This document shows, in pieces, positions 6,465 to 13,579 of a stretch of DNA of 13,579 bases. The DNA lies in the NCBI GenBank assembly GCA_030841965.1, contig JAUUSJ010000116.1, positions 1 through 13,579 on the forward strand, written 5' to 3'. The number at the start of each line of letters is the position of its first letter. Positions within the stretch are counted from its first letter, which is position 1. The position numbers and the translations under genes were made by a program. Source of the DNA: Blautia sp. (GTDB lineage Bacteria; Bacillota; Clostridia; Lachnospirales; Lachnospiraceae). A model generated the notes under the pieces. That model saw only the letters and a program-made list of their open reading frames with translations, was not told the origin of the DNA and did not search any database.

Positions 6465-7139
6465 ATGGGCATTTTTAACGAGGGAAGTTTATATTCGAGA
6501 ATATTTGGTTTTTTGGGACAGTTGATTGTATTGAATTTACTATGGATTTTTTGCTGTATTCCAGTTATCACTGCCGGAGCAAGCACGACGGCATTATTTT
6601 ACTGTGTACTTCGGATGCATAAGGAAGGGTATTGCTTTGCAGTGAAGGATTTTTTTAAGAGCTTTAAGAGGAATTTTAAGCAGGCAACTTTGATATGGCT
6701 CCTTATCCTAGTATTTGCAGGGATTTTATATGTAGATAAATGCTTTATTCCACAGATTCCAGGGGTTATGTCGGTTGTATTTTCTTATACTTTAGTAGCT
6801 ATCTTTATTCCAGCTATTATGTTATTATTATATATATTTCCTACTGTGGCAGCTTTTGAAAATAAAATTAAAAATTTGATAACAAACGCATTTTATTTTG
6901 CGGTTAAAAATATATTTTTTACTTTAGCGATAGCGGCAATTACTATTTTGCCGATGTTTTTTACATTAGTGGATGCAAAATTATTTCCAATTTACTTATT
7001 TATCTGGCTTCTTTGCGGGTTCTCTCTGACAGCCTATGCAGATGCATGGTTTATCTGGAAAATCTTTAAGCCATATTTTAAGGAGGATGAGGAAGAGAAA
7101 GAGTATAAAGACCTCGAGACAGATAGATATGTATTCTGA
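6465..7139 (+). CDS. DUF624 (YesL-like) membrane protein
   Basis: A 224-residue membrane protein of the DUF624 family, close in size to B. subtilis YesL (about 209). The family-typical start is clear: an N-terminal FGFLGQLIVLNLLWIFCCIPVITAGASTTA block, then TM-like stretches near residues 73-90, 101-130, 151-169 and 173-196. The tail is acidic (EDEEEKEYKDLETD) and cytoplasmic by charge. Members of this family recur beside CUT1 sugar transporters and polysaccharide-degradation genes, but their molecular role is not known; an accessory role in transport or its regulation is a guess from context. AGAAGGA sits 9 bases before the ATG. It lies between the permeases and the alpha-galactosidase, on the same strand. 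Confidence 0.85.
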   Translation: MGIFNEGSLYSRIFGFLGQLIVLNLLWIFCCIPVITAGASTTALFYCVLRMHKEGYCFAVKDFFKSFKRNFKQATLIWLLILVFAGILYVDKCFIPQIPGVMSVVFSYTLVAIFIPAIMLLLYIFPTVAAFENKIKNLITNAFYFAVKNIFFTLAIAAITILPMFFTLVDAKLFPIYLFIWLLCGFSLTAYADAWFIWKIFKPYFKEDEEEKEYKDLETDRYVF

Positions 7140-7316
7140 TAGAATGGTATGGCAAGGAATCTGAAAATTTAAGATAAACTAGCCAGAAAACCCTTGACCT
7201 TTCGGTGATGGGCAGTTCGCGAGGGAATGAAAAAAGAAAACTAACATATAAGGATAATGTTTAGTGAAGGAAGATTATGACCCTCCAAAATAAAAATACT
7301 TAGAAGGGAGTTAAGC

Positions 7317-9518
7317 ATGAAGGCAATTACTTACAATGAGGAGACAAAGGTTTTTGTGTTGAGAACCAAAAATAGCATGTATCAAATGCAAGTGAGAGAG
7401 TATGGTACTTTAGTACACTTATATTATGGAGCGGATATCGGGGATACAGAGGCGACATACAGAATCGTCAGTATGGATAGAGGATTTTCAGGAAATCCCT
7501 ATGAGGCGGGAGATGATAGAACCTTCTCTTTGGATGTTCTTCCACAGGAATATTCTGGATATGGAAATGGAGATTATCGAATCAATAGTATAGAGGTGGA
7601 GCATGAGGATGGCAGTGATGCACTTCATCTTCGATATGAATCTTATAGAATCTTAAAGGGAAAGTATTCTCTCAAGGGACTCCCAGCGATGTATGGCAGC
7701 GAGGATGAGGCGGAGACATTGGAAATTACATTATATGACCGTATTACAAACCTAAAGGTTCATCTTCTCTACAGTGTATTTCCAAAACTAGACATTATTA
7801 CGAGAGCAGTACATATGGAGAATCAGGGAGATAAGACAGTAAAAATTCAAAGAGCGATGTCGATGGAACTAGATTATACGAATAAGCATATGGATTTCAT
7901 TCATTTTTATGGAAGACATGCGATGGAGAGGATGACGGAGAGGCAGCCTTTGCACCACGGAGTACAGTCTGTCGAGAGTAAGAGAGGAACATCCAGCCAT
8001 CAGCATAATCCATTTGTCATTCTATGTGATAGGGATACTTCTGAGAGGCATGGAGAATGCTATGGATTTTCTTTGGCATACAGTGGCAATTATAAATGTG
8101 AGATTGAGGTAGACCAGATGGACCAGACGAGAATTGTGATGGGAATTCATCCATATCATTTTTCTTACCGCTTAAGTCACGGAGATTCCTTCGAGACACC
8201 GGAGGTGATTATGGCGTACTCGAATAAGGGTCTCTCCAGATTATCTCATATTTACCATGATGCATACCGCTCGAATTTAATCAGAAGTAAATACGTAGAT
8301 TCCCCTCGACCAATTTTGGTGAATAATTGGGAGGCGACGTATTTTGACTTCGATGAGAAAAAGCTTCTAAATATCGCAAAAGAGGCGAAAGATATCGGTC
8401 TTGATATGTTTGTCTTAGACGATGGATGGTTTGGAAAGCGTGACAGCGATGACTCGGGTCTCGGTGACTGGGTTGTCAATGAGGATAAAATTAAGGGTGG
8501 TCTACCAGCATTAGTTGAGAAGATTCACGATATGGGACTCAAATTTGGCATTTGGATTGAGCCAGAGATGGTATCGGAGGACAGTGATTTATACCGTGAG
8601 CATCCAGACTGGATTTTGCGTATTCCAGAGAGAGGATTGAATCGAAGCAGATATCAGCTGAATCTCGATATTACGAGAAAGGAAGTTCGTGACCATGTCA
8701 TGTCACAGATTTTTGAAGTCTTAGATGCATGTAAGGCGGATTATGTGAAATGGGATATGAATCGAAGTGTGGATAATGTCTATTCTATGGCTTTGCCAAG
8801 AGAGCGTCAGGGAGAGGTATTCCATCGATATATTTTAGGTCTCTATGAGATGATGGAGAGCTTAGTCCAGAGATATCCAGATTTATTATTTGAGAACTGT
8901 TCTGGAGGAGGCGGAAGATTTGATGCGGGTATGCTCTATTATTCGCCACAGATTTGGTGCAGCGATAATACGGATGCGATTGACCGTCTAAAGATTCAGT
9001 ATGGCACATCATTTGGATATCCGATTAGCACGATGGGAGCACATGTCAGTGTATGCCCAAATCATCAGACTGGAAGAAATGTTCCGTTTGAGACGAGGGG
9101 AATCGTGGCGAGTGCGGGTACATTTGGATATGAGCTTGATTTGGAGCGCCTTACAGATGAAGAGAGAGAGTTAGCAAAGCAGCAGATTAAAGATTATAAG
9201 CAGATGGAGCATCTTGTACAGACAGGTGATTATTATCGCCTCTCAGACCCATTTCGCAATCAAGACTATGTCGCATGGCAGTTCGTGTCAAAGGATAAGA
9301 AAGAGACGATTGCGAGCGGTGTACAGCTTAGAAATGAAGCGAATCCTCATATTCACAGAATTTATCTGCAGGGGCTTAAGAAGAAGCAACATTATAAGAA
9401 TATAAAGACAGGAGAAGTATTTACAGGGGCAGCACTGATGAAGGCAGGAGTTGTTATCCCTGTCGGCTCGGGAGATTATAATCCTTTGAAATTCCATTTC
9501 AAAATGATAGAAGAGTAG
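7317..9518 (+). CDS. aga: Alpha-galactosidase, glycoside hydrolase family 36
   Basis: A 733-residue GH36 enzyme that hydrolyses terminal alpha-1,6-galactose from melibiose, raffinose or stachyose. There is no signal peptide, so it acts in the cytoplasm on imported sugar. It has the N-terminal beta-sandwich domain (about 1-320), the (beta/alpha)8 barrel (about 330-650) and a small C-terminal beta domain. Key motifs are LDDGWFG (Asp368-Asp369, substrate contact), KWDMNRS with the nucleophile Asp480, ENCSGGGGRFD, and WCSDNTDAIDR with the acid/base Asp550. These positions match the described Geobacillus AgaA residues (Asp478 and Asp548) almost one to one. A GAAGGGAG ribosome site precedes the ATG. 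It is the only catabolic gene of the locus and the strongest clue to what the transporter carries. A terminator follows. Confidence 0.96.
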   Translation: MKAITYNEETKVFVLRTKNSMYQMQVREYGTLVHLYYGADIGDTEATYRIVSMDRGFSGNPYEAGDDRTFSLDVLPQEYSGYGNGDYRINSIEVEHEDGSDALHLRYESYRILKGKYSLKGLPAMYGSEDEAETLEITLYDRITNLKVHLLYSVFPKLDIITRAVHMENQGDKTVKIQRAMSMELDYTNKHMDFIHFYGRHAMERMTERQPLHHGVQSVESKRGTSSHQHNPFVILCDRDTSERHGECYGFSLAYSGNYKCEIEVDQMDQTRIVMGIHPYHFSYRLSHGDSFETPEVIMAYSNKGLSRLSHIYHDAYRSNLIRSKYVDSPRPILVNNWEATYFDFDEKKLLNIAKEAKDIGLDMFVLDDGWFGKRDSDDSGLGDWVVNEDKIKGGLPALVEKIHDMGLKFGIWIEPEMVSEDSDLYREHPDWILRIPERGLNRSRYQLNLDITRKEVRDHVMSQIFEVLDACKADYVKWDMNRSVDNVYSMALPRERQGEVFHRYILGLYEMMESLVQRYPDLLFENCSGGGGRFDAGMLYYSPQIWCSDNTDAIDRLKIQYGTSFGYPISTMGAHVSVCPNHQTGRNVPFETRGIVASAGTFGYELDLERLTDEERELAKQQIKDYKQMEHLVQTGDYYRLSDPFRNQDYVAWQFVSKDKKETIASGVQLRNEANPHIHRIYLQGLKKKQHYKNIKTGEVFTGAALMKAGVVIPVGSGDYNPLKFHFKMIEE

Positions 9519-9553
9519 TTTTGGATGAAATTTAATAATACGGTAAGAAAGAC

Positions 9554-9591
9554 AGATTCTCGCTAAATAATGGCGAGAATCTTCTTTTTAT
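9554..9591 (+). terminator. Rho-independent terminator after the alpha-galactosidase
   Basis: AGATTCTCGC (9554-9563) and GCGAGAATCT (9573-9582) form a perfect 10-bp stem with a 9-base loop, followed by TCTTTTTAT. This marks the end of the sugar locus. Confidence 0.88.
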
Positions 9592-9593
9592 AT

Positions 9594-9622
9594 TTGACCT
9601 TTTTACTGGGAAAGTTTATAAT
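9594..9622 (+). promoter_or_regulatory. Sigma-A promoter for the nucleotidyltransferase-like gene
   Basis: TTGACC (9594-9599) and a perfect TATAAT (9617-9622) are exactly 17 bases apart. The pair starts right after the preceding terminator and about 50 bases upstream of the ATG at 9675. It is the clearest vegetative promoter in the window and may serve the genes through the MarR gene. Confidence 0.85.
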
Positions 9623-9674
9623 GTAAAATAACAGAGACATCAGTTTACTAAATAACTGTAGAAGGGGGAGAAAA

Positions 9675-10880
9675 ATGAAGCATGGTAAAGAGGCTGCTTA
9701 TCTTATCACATTGCTTCATTCTGGCAGTAGTGGTAATCCGCCAGAGACGCCGAATATTCTTCTAAATTGGGAATGGGTCCATGAAATTTCAAATCGCCAT
9801 AAAGTATCGTATATTGCCTATGATGGAATTCAACTCTTGCCAAAGGGAAAAAAGCCGCCGGATGAGATTGTACAGTATTTTATCAAGGATATAGAACAGA
9901 TGAGAGAGAGAAATAAAATGCAGATTGAGGAGGTGGACCGCCTCATCGTATTTTTTAAGAAGGAGCAAATTTCACTGACCTTACTATACGATTGGCCGAT
10001 GAAGGAGCTATATCCATTGCCCGAGATGAGACAGGTAGATATCATCGATATTTTATTGGATGTTCCGATTGACGAGAAGATTGACCAGCTTATGAATTCA
10101 CTTGGATATGACAGAGTACATAAGGGGGTAGCTTCCAGTATCTATAGTAGCGACCCGATGATTCAAGTGAAACTTCATAGCTCGTTGTTTTGGAATGATG
10201 ACCAGCTAAAAAAATATTACGAGGATATATGGGATAAGTTAGAAGAGATAGAAGAAATGGAATATGTTTATCGGTTTTCGATGGAGGATTTCTATATTTT
10301 GTATATTGCTCATTTGGCAGAGAGATGCAAAGAGGCCAGAGTGGATTTGAGACCGTTTTTGGATTTGTGGAAGTATACAGAGTATTCTGTCTCAGATTTA
10401 GATTGGCAGTATATTGAGGAGGAAATGGAAAAATTATCTCTGGAGATATTTAATTATAGGGTAATGCAGTTAATTGAATATTGGTTTGGAGATGAAAAAG
10501 AGGAGATTGATTCCACGATTGAGAAGTTAAGCGAGTTTATTTTTCAAAGTGGCAATTATGGCAGAGAGCAGACGAGAATATTGATTGGAATTGCGGATTA
10601 TTTTAAGGATGGAGATTTGGAAAAAGCGAAGAAAAAGTATATAAGGGAGAGATTATTCTTAAATAAAGGAGAGATGAAAGAAAATTATGATAATCTTCAG
10701 AAACGACCGTATTTATTGCCGTTTTATCAGGTCGGGAGAATTTCCAAGGGAGTGTTTGGGAATTTCAGAAAATCAGTAGGAGAATATCAGAAGATTCAAC
10801 ATGTAAAGAAGAGTGATATAAAGCAGATGTCGACTCTTATGAAAGATATCGGAATCAAAAAAGACGAGAAAAAAAAATAA
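9675..10880 (+). CDS. Nucleotidyltransferase-family protein (NTP_transf_5-like), altered motif residues
   Basis: A 401-residue soluble protein that looks like the putative nucleotidyltransferase family Pfam PF14907. Family-like parts are the helical N-terminus, LYDWPMKELYPLPEMRQVDIIDILLDV at about 104-130, the LGYDRVHKG segment, and VKLHSSLFW at about 165-173, followed by a helical C-terminal half. In the usual form the motif after the arginine reads R-x3-D-I-D; here it is Arg119-Gln-Val-Asp122-Ile-Ile-Asp125, so the first aspartate is displaced, and the common V-E-L-H is V-K-L-H (Lys166). These changes suggest weakened or lost catalysis, if the assignment is right. GGGGGAG precedes the ATG. 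Its target is unknown; some relatives lie in cell-surface or peptide-biosynthesis loci. The tail is very lysine-rich (KKDEKKK). Confidence 0.7.
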   Translation: MKHGKEAAYLITLLHSGSSGNPPETPNILLNWEWVHEISNRHKVSYIAYDGIQLLPKGKKPPDEIVQYFIKDIEQMRERNKMQIEEVDRLIVFFKKEQISLTLLYDWPMKELYPLPEMRQVDIIDILLDVPIDEKIDQLMNSLGYDRVHKGVASSIYSSDPMIQVKLHSSLFWNDDQLKKYYEDIWDKLEEIEEMEYVYRFSMEDFYILYIAHLAERCKEARVDLRPFLDLWKYTEYSVSDLDWQYIEEEMEKLSLEIFNYRVMQLIEYWFGDEKEEIDSTIEKLSEFIFQSGNYGREQTRILIGIADYFKDGDLEKAKKKYIRERLFLNKGEMKENYDNLQKRPYLLPFYQVGRISKGVFGNFRKSVGEYQKIQHVKKSDIKQMSTLMKDIGIKKDEKKK

Positions 10881-10884
10881 TATG

Positions 10885-10948
10885 ATACCAGGGTCAAAAG
10901 GTCTAAAATCCGATGCAGGCTTGTCTGCAAGAGGATTTTTGAACTTGA
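10885..10948 (+). repeat. 64-bp structured repeat, copy 2 (after the nucleotidyltransferase-like gene)
   Basis: This is the second copy of the element at 4271-4334, with 49 of 64 positions alike by hand count. Here the inner fold is the stronger part: AAAATCC (10905-10911) pairs with GGATTTT (10933-10939) and encloses TGCAG-GCTTGT-CTGCA (10914-10929). The run of T after the inner stem (GGATTTTTG) is short. It begins 4 bases after the stop codon, as copy 1 begins 6 bases after its stop. Insertion straight after stop codons suggests a mobile or terminator-linked repeat family. Confidence 0.75.
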
Positions 10949-10973
10949 TAATATAAAGTAGAGGAGAAGAACT

Positions 10974-11588
10974 ATGCCCAAGATTGAGAAAATTGAAAAG
11001 ACGACAGACCAGAGATTTTTAAATATGTACACATTTCATGTGGAGAACAGAGTTGGAAGAAAATCTTCTTATTTTGTTGCTTCCCGTGCGGAGACTGTGG
11101 AAGATTTGAGATTGAATCATAAAGAGAAAAATCCAGATGGAGTTATTATTTATAGTTTATATGGGGAGAATAGAGATAAGGTTGTCTTAATTCGCCAGTA
11201 TCGCTATTCTATCGGAGATTATATATATGAGTTTCCGGCTGGACTTGTGGAGAAGGATGAAAATTTTGAGGAGGCAGCAATCCGAGAGTTGAAGGAGGAG
11301 ACTGGACTTACATTAGAGACTATCAAAGTGGACCCAATGTACTCGAAGCCATATTTTACGACAATCGGAATGACGGATGAATGCTGTAGTATGATTTATG
11401 GGTATGCAACTGGAACTCCATCGAATGCTGGACAGGAGGATTCGGAGGAGATAGAGATTGTCCTCGCAGATAAAGCTGAGGTTAGAAGGATTCTGAAGGA
11501 GGAGAATGTCTCACTTATGTGTGCCTATATGATGATGCATTTTCTCAATACCGAAGATGGGAAGGCATTTGATTTTTTACATGTCTGA
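10974..11588 (+). CDS. Nudix hydrolase, probable ADP-ribose pyrophosphatase
   Basis: A 204-residue Nudix protein. The full Nudix box G-x5-E-x7-R-E-L-x-E-E-x-G-L spans residues 90-112, with Gly90 and the metal-binding REL-x-EE set intact. The preceding VVLIRQYRYSIGDYIYEFPAGL is the hallmark of the ADP-ribose pyrophosphatase branch (as in B. subtilis NudF), which splits ADP-ribose to AMP and ribose 5-phosphate as housekeeping. The N-terminal extension of about 50 residues is slightly longer than in NudF. AGAGGAGAAG precedes the ATG. It lies 93 bases after the nucleotidyltransferase-like gene and 53 bases before hom, so it is probably in the same transcript. Substrate is inferred from the family branch and not from a unique residue. 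Confidence 0.9.
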   Translation: MPKIEKIEKTTDQRFLNMYTFHVENRVGRKSSYFVASRAETVEDLRLNHKEKNPDGVIIYSLYGENRDKVVLIRQYRYSIGDYIYEFPAGLVEKDENFEEAAIRELKEETGLTLETIKVDPMYSKPYFTTIGMTDECCSMIYGYATGTPSNAGQEDSEEIEIVLADKAEVRRILKEENVSLMCAYMMMHFLNTEDGKAFDFLHV

Positions 11589-11606
11589 TGATGCGGACGT
11601 CACGAT

Positions 11607-11634
11607 AAGAGAAAGGGAAGAAGAGAAAGGGAAG
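11607..11634 (+). repeat. 14-bp tandem duplication before hom
   Basis: AAGAGAAAGGGAAG is repeated exactly at 11607-11620 and 11621-11634, directly ahead of the hom ribosome site (AAGGAG at 11635-11640, 1 base before the ATG at 11642). The duplicated purine-rich stretch gives extra Shine-Dalgarno-like sequence. It is probably a small slippage event. Confidence 0.8.
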
Positions 11635-11641
11635 AAGGAGT

Positions 11642-12931
11642 ATGCAAGAAAATAGAGAGATTCGTGTGGCATTGCTCGGCGTGGGAACGGTCGGAGGTGG
11701 TGTCGTAAAGCTAATAGAGCGTCAAAAGGAGGAGATTCCTTTTAAGACAGGAGCGACTGTAAAGCTCGCCAAGGTATTAGTGAAAGATATGACAAAAAAG
11801 AGGGCAGGAATTGATGAGAGCTTATTGACAGATAAGTGGAGCGATATCGTGCAGGATGAGACGATAGATATTGTCATTGAGGTTATGGGAGGAATTGAAC
11901 CTGCCAGAACTTATATCTTGGAGGCATTAAAGGCAAGAAAGAATGTCGTGACGGCGAATAAGGATTTGATTGCCCAGTACGGTCATGAGCTCTTAGATGC
12001 GGCGAAGGAGAATGAATGTGACCTTATGTTTGAGGCGGCGGTGGCGGGAGGAATCCCGATTATTAGACCGCTAAAGCAATGTTTAGCTGGCAATGATATC
12101 GAGGAAGTGATGGGAATCATCAACGGAACGACGAATTATATTTTGACGAAGATGACGGAAGATGGAATGGAATTTGACGAGGCTCTCCAGATGGCGACAG
12201 AGCTTGGATATGCCGAGGCAGACCCGACAGCGGATATTGAGGGCTTAGATGCGGGAAGAAAGATTGCGATTATGGCTTCCAGTGCATTCCATACAAGGGT
12301 GAAGTTTTCGGATGTCTATACGGAAGGTATTACGAAGATTACATCGAAGGATATCGAGTATGCGAAAGAGATGGACTGTGTGATTAAGCTTCTCGGTGTG
12401 GCGAGAAATACCAAGACAGGAGTGGAGGCGAGAGTACATCCGATGCTCATTCCAAACACCCATCCGCTTGCCACAGTGAGGGATTCTTTTAACGCTGTGT
12501 TTGTCAGAGGAGATGCTGTCGGTGATACAATGTTTTACGGAAGAGGAGCAGGAGAGCTTCCGACAGCGAGTGCGATTATGGGAGATTTGATTGACACGGT
12601 GAGAAATATGATGATGGGATGCTGCGGCAGAATTCCTTGTACTTGCTATAAGGAGCTTCCGATGAAGAAAATAGGGGATATTGAGAGCCGTTATTTTATT
12701 CGCATTGAGGTGGAAGACAGAGCGGGAGTGCTTGCCACGGTGGCGAGTGTTCTCGGCAATAATAAAGTCAGCATCGCTAAGGTTGTACAAAAGGTCAGAA
12801 AAGACGGCTATGCGGAACTTGTTGTTATTACAGATTTGGCATTTGAGAAAAATATAAAAGATGCAATGATTATCTTTGAGGGAATGTCAATGGTGAAACA
12901 GATTAATTCTCTCATTCGTGTATATGAGTAG
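11642..12931 (+). CDS. hom: Homoserine dehydrogenase with ACT domain
   Basis: A 429-residue enzyme, the usual length for Firmicute Hom (about 433). It reduces aspartate semialdehyde to homoserine with NAD(P)H, feeding threonine and methionine synthesis in the cytoplasm. The N-terminal Rossmann motif GVGTVG starts at Gly13. The catalytic domain shows AAVAGGIPIIRPL, GIINGTTNYILTKM and the signature DIEGLDAGRKIAI with Asp203 and catalytic Lys207. A C-terminal ACT domain (from about Tyr351, YFIRIEVEDRAGVLATVASV) gives feedback control, typically by threonine. The ATG at 11642 follows AAGGAG closely; no other start fits the Rossmann fold. A MarR gene starts 20 bases after its stop. No thrC, thrB or leader peptide is visible next to it. 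Confidence 0.96.
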   Translation: MQENREIRVALLGVGTVGGGVVKLIERQKEEIPFKTGATVKLAKVLVKDMTKKRAGIDESLLTDKWSDIVQDETIDIVIEVMGGIEPARTYILEALKARKNVVTANKDLIAQYGHELLDAAKENECDLMFEAAVAGGIPIIRPLKQCLAGNDIEEVMGIINGTTNYILTKMTEDGMEFDEALQMATELGYAEADPTADIEGLDAGRKIAIMASSAFHTRVKFSDVYTEGITKITSKDIEYAKEMDCVIKLLGVARNTKTGVEARVHPMLIPNTHPLATVRDSFNAVFVRGDAVGDTMFYGRGAGELPTASAIMGDLIDTVRNMMMGCCGRIPCTCYKELPMKKIGDIESRYFIRIEVEDRAGVLATVASVLGNNKVSIAKVVQKVRKDGYAELVVITDLAFEKNIKDAMIIFEGMSMVKQINSLIRVYE

Positions 12932-12951
12932 AAAGATTTGGTGAGGTTAGG

Positions 12952-13389
12952 ATGAAGCATCAAGAGACGGTAAATGCGATTTTAGTTGACCTGTTTAACG
13001 ATATTATGAAGCTTGAAGCGAAGGAAGTCATCACGCCGGAGTTTCAAGATATTACGAATAATGATATGCATATTATCGAGGCGATTGGTGTGAAAACTGC
13101 GAGAAATATGTCCTCGATTGCGAAGGACTTAAAAATTACAGTCGGAACACTTACAACGGCGATTAATAGCTTGGTGAAAAAGGGATATGTATGTAGAAAA
13201 AGAGGAGAGAAAGATAGAAGGGTTGTTTTGATTTCTCTGTCAGAGAAGGGGAAGAGGGCGTATTATCATCATGAGAGATTTCATCAGCAGATGATAGATC
13301 ATATGCTTGAGAGATTGACAGATGAGGAGATTGTGACGACGGTGAAGGCGCTTGATAAGTTGAGACAGTATTTTAAGAGTTTAGAATAG
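12952..13389 (+). CDS. MarR-family regulator, FabT-like
   Basis: A 145-residue MarR repressor of the size of streptococcal FabT (about 144). The winged helix is plain: NMSSIAKDLKITVGTLTTAINSLVKKGYVCRKRGEKDRRVVLISLSEKG, with the recognition helix near residues 64-76 and the DRR wing at Asp88-Arg90. The N- and C-terminal helices would make the dimer. FabT-type proteins in Firmicutes repress fatty-acid synthesis genes and usually precede fabH and acpP. Here the gene is followed by a large palindrome and no such genes, so the target is uncertain and the name is withheld. GAGGTTAGG precedes the ATG. With a 20-base gap it is probably co-transcribed with hom. Confidence 0.88.
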   Translation: MKHQETVNAILVDLFNDIMKLEAKEVITPEFQDITNNDMHIIEAIGVKTARNMSSIAKDLKITVGTLTTAINSLVKKGYVCRKRGEKDRRVVLISLSEKGKRAYYHHERFHQQMIDHMLERLTDEEIVTTVKALDKLRQYFKSLE

Positions 13390-13413
13390 GGGAATGGACG
13401 TGTGGGGAGAGAC

Positions 13414-13455
13414 GCCAAGAGAACAAACAAGGATATCCTTGTTTGTTCTCTTGGC
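13414..13455. terminator. Perfect 42-bp palindrome after the MarR gene
   Basis: Two 21-base arms beginning GCCAAGAGAACAAAC are exact reverse complements with no spacer (centre GGATATCC). As RNA this gives a stem of about 19 bp with a 4-base loop. The next bases (TGTGTATTGG) are not a proper T-run, so it may terminate weakly in both directions or have another function. It lies 24 bases after the stop. A frame 13394-13495 runs through it but has no ribosome site at proper spacing. Confidence 0.7.
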
Positions 13456-13502
13456 TGTGTATTGGATACCATATGTATGTGAAAATTTAGAATAAACATA
13501 AA

Positions 13503-13527
13503 AAGGGATGCTGATATAGCATCCCTT
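13503..13527 (-). terminator. Terminator for a leftward unit beyond the right edge
   Basis: AAGGGATGCT (13503-13512) and AGCATCCCTT (13518-13527) form a perfect 10-bp stem with the loop GATAT. Read on the minus strand it is followed by a T-run and TATGTTT, so it best ends a leftward transcript. The last 52 bases (13528-13579) hold no start and no frame I can assign. They may be the 3' flank of a leftward gene or element outside the window. Confidence 0.65.
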
Positions 13528-13579
13528 CAGACTGTAGACAAAGTCTCGGCGAAAGCCAGGTTTTTCTATGCTTCAAACC

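Noticed and set aside
7191..7225. Hairpin CCCTTG/CGAGGG as terminator before the alpha-galactosidase
   Set aside because: The stem is only 6 bp with a G-U pair, the loop is large and no T-run follows.
12245..12790. 181-codon minus-strand open frame
   Set aside because: It lies wholly inside hom on the opposite strand, is rich in His, Ser and Arg with no domain sense, and is a shadow of the real gene.
13394..13495. 34-codon frame through the 42-bp palindrome
   Set aside because: AGGGG lies directly against the ATG, too close to act as a ribosome site, and the peptide is just the palindrome translated.

Overview
The window reads as chromosome of a low-GC, spore-lineage Firmicute, most likely a gut-type Clostridia of the Lachnospiraceae kind. 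The grounds are AT-rich intergenic DNA, strong AGGAGG ribosome sites, a spmA-spmB pair, a CUT1-type sugar ABC operon with a GH36 alpha-galactosidase, and several terminator-like hairpins between genes. The genus cannot be fixed from the sequence alone.

Layout. (1) 1-1600: a two-copy 39-bp tandem repeat, then spmA and spmB (spore maturation). They are followed by an array of about seven 37-38-bp repeats whose first unit is the 3' end of the spmB coding sequence itself. (2) 1608-9591: a sugar-utilisation locus. An AraC-family regulator is read leftward. A 512-bp control region separates it from a rightward set: lipoprotein sugar-binding protein, two membrane permeases, a DUF624/YesL-like membrane protein and a cytoplasmic GH36 alpha-galactosidase. 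No ATPase is present, so the transporter probably borrows a shared MsmX/MsiK-type ATPase encoded elsewhere. The likely substrates are alpha-galactosides such as melibiose, raffinose or stachyose. The sugar would be imported intact, hydrolysed inside the cell, and the operon controlled by the divergent AraC protein. (3) 9594-13455: a clear sigma-A promoter starts a series of a nucleotidyltransferase-fold protein with altered motif residues, a Nudix ADP-ribose pyrophosphatase, homoserine dehydrogenase (hom) with an ACT domain, and a MarR regulator resembling FabT. The series ends in a perfect 42-bp palindrome. (4) The last 120 bases hold a hairpin that would work best as a terminator for something read leftward from beyond the right edge.

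The genes are ordinary for this lineage. The unusual content is between them: tandem arrays on both sides of spmAB, a 64-bp structured element present twice (after the binding-protein gene and after the nucleotidyltransferase gene), a 13-bp perfect hairpin just ahead of the first permease, a long imperfect hairpin enclosing a 30-codon reading frame with its own AGGAGG, and the 42-bp palindrome. I saw no CRISPR array, tRNA, rRNA, identifiable transposase or defence system.
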